5,028 nt of DNA from assembly GCA_030673275.1 (NCBI GenBank), contig DAOVJL010000116.1:1-5028 (forward strand). Direction: 5' to 3'. This DNA is from Sulfurimonas sp. GTDB taxonomy: Bacteria; Campylobacterota; Campylobacteria; Campylobacterales; Sulfurimonadaceae. Positions within the stretch are counted from its first letter, which is position 1. Each line of letters begins with the position of its first letter. The notes below the pieces were generated by a model. That model saw only the letters and a program-made list of their open reading frames with translations. It did no database searches and was not told where the DNA came from. A program made the position numbers and the translations under genes. Positions 4,633 through 5,028 of this stretch are shown one piece after another.

Positions 4633-5028
4633 ATGAACTATATTTTAGCCCTTCTTTTATTAACAGCTTCCCTTTATGCGAAATCTGCAGACTTTTCTAT
4701 AATTGTAGATGAACCTTTCAATAATTCTTTATTTGATGTTACACAAGATTATGACCGTACAATCAGTGCTATAGGATATGTGAAAAATTATAAAAACAAC
4801 TCAACAAAAACCGGTACTGCATATACCAATGCTTTTGATTATCTAGCTAGCCTTTCTGCGTCTCATGGTTCTCAAATACATTTAGTAAAAGTGGGAAACA
4901 GTGCGGATATAAAACTTAGAAAGTCTATTAAACTATTCAAGTTCAGTGAAGCAGTATCCATACTTAAAACACCATCAAACGGATACTTTATTGGTGGCTA
5001 TTCTGTTGATGGCTCACTTCTAGTTGTA
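4633..5028 (+). CDS. Exported protein of unknown function, N-terminal 132 residues (gene runs off the window)
   Basis: An open frame runs from an ATG to the window edge without a stop. The start encodes a probable Sec signal peptide: hydrophobic core YILALLLLTASL (3-14) and likely cleavage after Ala16, though the n-region has no Lys or Arg. An in-frame TAA lies four codons upstream, so this ATG is the only good start; its ribosome site is weak. The mature part contains DVTQDYDRTISAIGYVKNY (35-53), a Ser/Thr/Asn-rich stretch, FDYLASLSASHGSQIHLVKVG (68-88) and GYFIGGYSVDGSLLVV (117-132). The alternation of short beta-type segments with GGY-x-x-DGSLLVV endings resembles beta-propeller proteins with repeated blades. 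I do not recognise a named family. It is probably periplasmic or surface-exposed. The preceding 113 bases hold the terminator and hairpin but no other gene, so it is likely transcribed independently. Confidence 0.75.
   Translation, partial: MNYILALLLLTASLYAKSADFSIIVDEPFNNSLFDVTQDYDRTISAIGYVKNYKNNSTKTGTAYTNAFDYLASLSASHGSQIHLVKVGNSADIKLRKSIKLFKFSEAVSILKTPSNGYFIGGYSVDGSLLVV

Overview
The window looks like chromosomal DNA from a member of the Campylobacterota (former Epsilonproteobacteria), most likely a free-living Sulfurimonas-type organism. The DNA is AT-rich and densely packed, with overlapping or nearly abutting genes. The neighbourhoods tatC-queA, divergent polysaccharide deacetylase-dprA and rpsF-ssb-rpsR match what I recall from this group. 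The assignment rests on protein character and gene order recalled from memory, not on a database search.

Layout, left to right. Positions 1-105 hold the acidic C-terminal tail of a gene that is probably tatC (plus strand). It overlaps by 11 bases the GTG start of queA (95-1123, plus), which makes the epoxyqueuosine precursor in tRNA. queA runs tail to tail into dprA (1118-1894, minus), with a 6-base overlap that includes both stop codons. dprA is the distal gene of a two-gene minus-strand operon. The upstream gene (1896-2921) encodes a membrane-anchored divergent polysaccharide deacetylase (YibQ/DUF610 family), and only one base separates the two.

A 277-base divergent intergenic region (2922-3198) follows. 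It carries a candidate minus-strand promoter, short repeats, a plus-strand -10 box, and a structured rpsF leader that fits the published S6:S18 complex-binding motif: a stem, a hairpin and a CCG in a bulge. The ribosomal/replication operon rpsF-ssb-rpsR (3199-4519) encodes ribosomal protein S6 with a repetitive Ala/Pro/Glu tail, single-stranded DNA-binding protein, and a Zn-ribbon (C+) form of ribosomal protein S18. It ends in a compact terminator hairpin that contains the rpsR stop codon. After a 113-base spacer, a partial gene (4633 to the window end) encodes an exported protein of unknown function.

Functionally this is mostly housekeeping: tRNA modification, DNA uptake/recombination, envelope maintenance, ribosome assembly and ssDNA protection. 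I see no mobile element, CRISPR array, tRNA or rRNA, and nothing that convincingly forms a new defence or metabolic system. The points most worth a second look are the S6:S18 leader, the terminator overlapping the rpsR stop, the expanded S6 tail, the A9 tracts in the deacetylase gene and the unrecognised exported protein.
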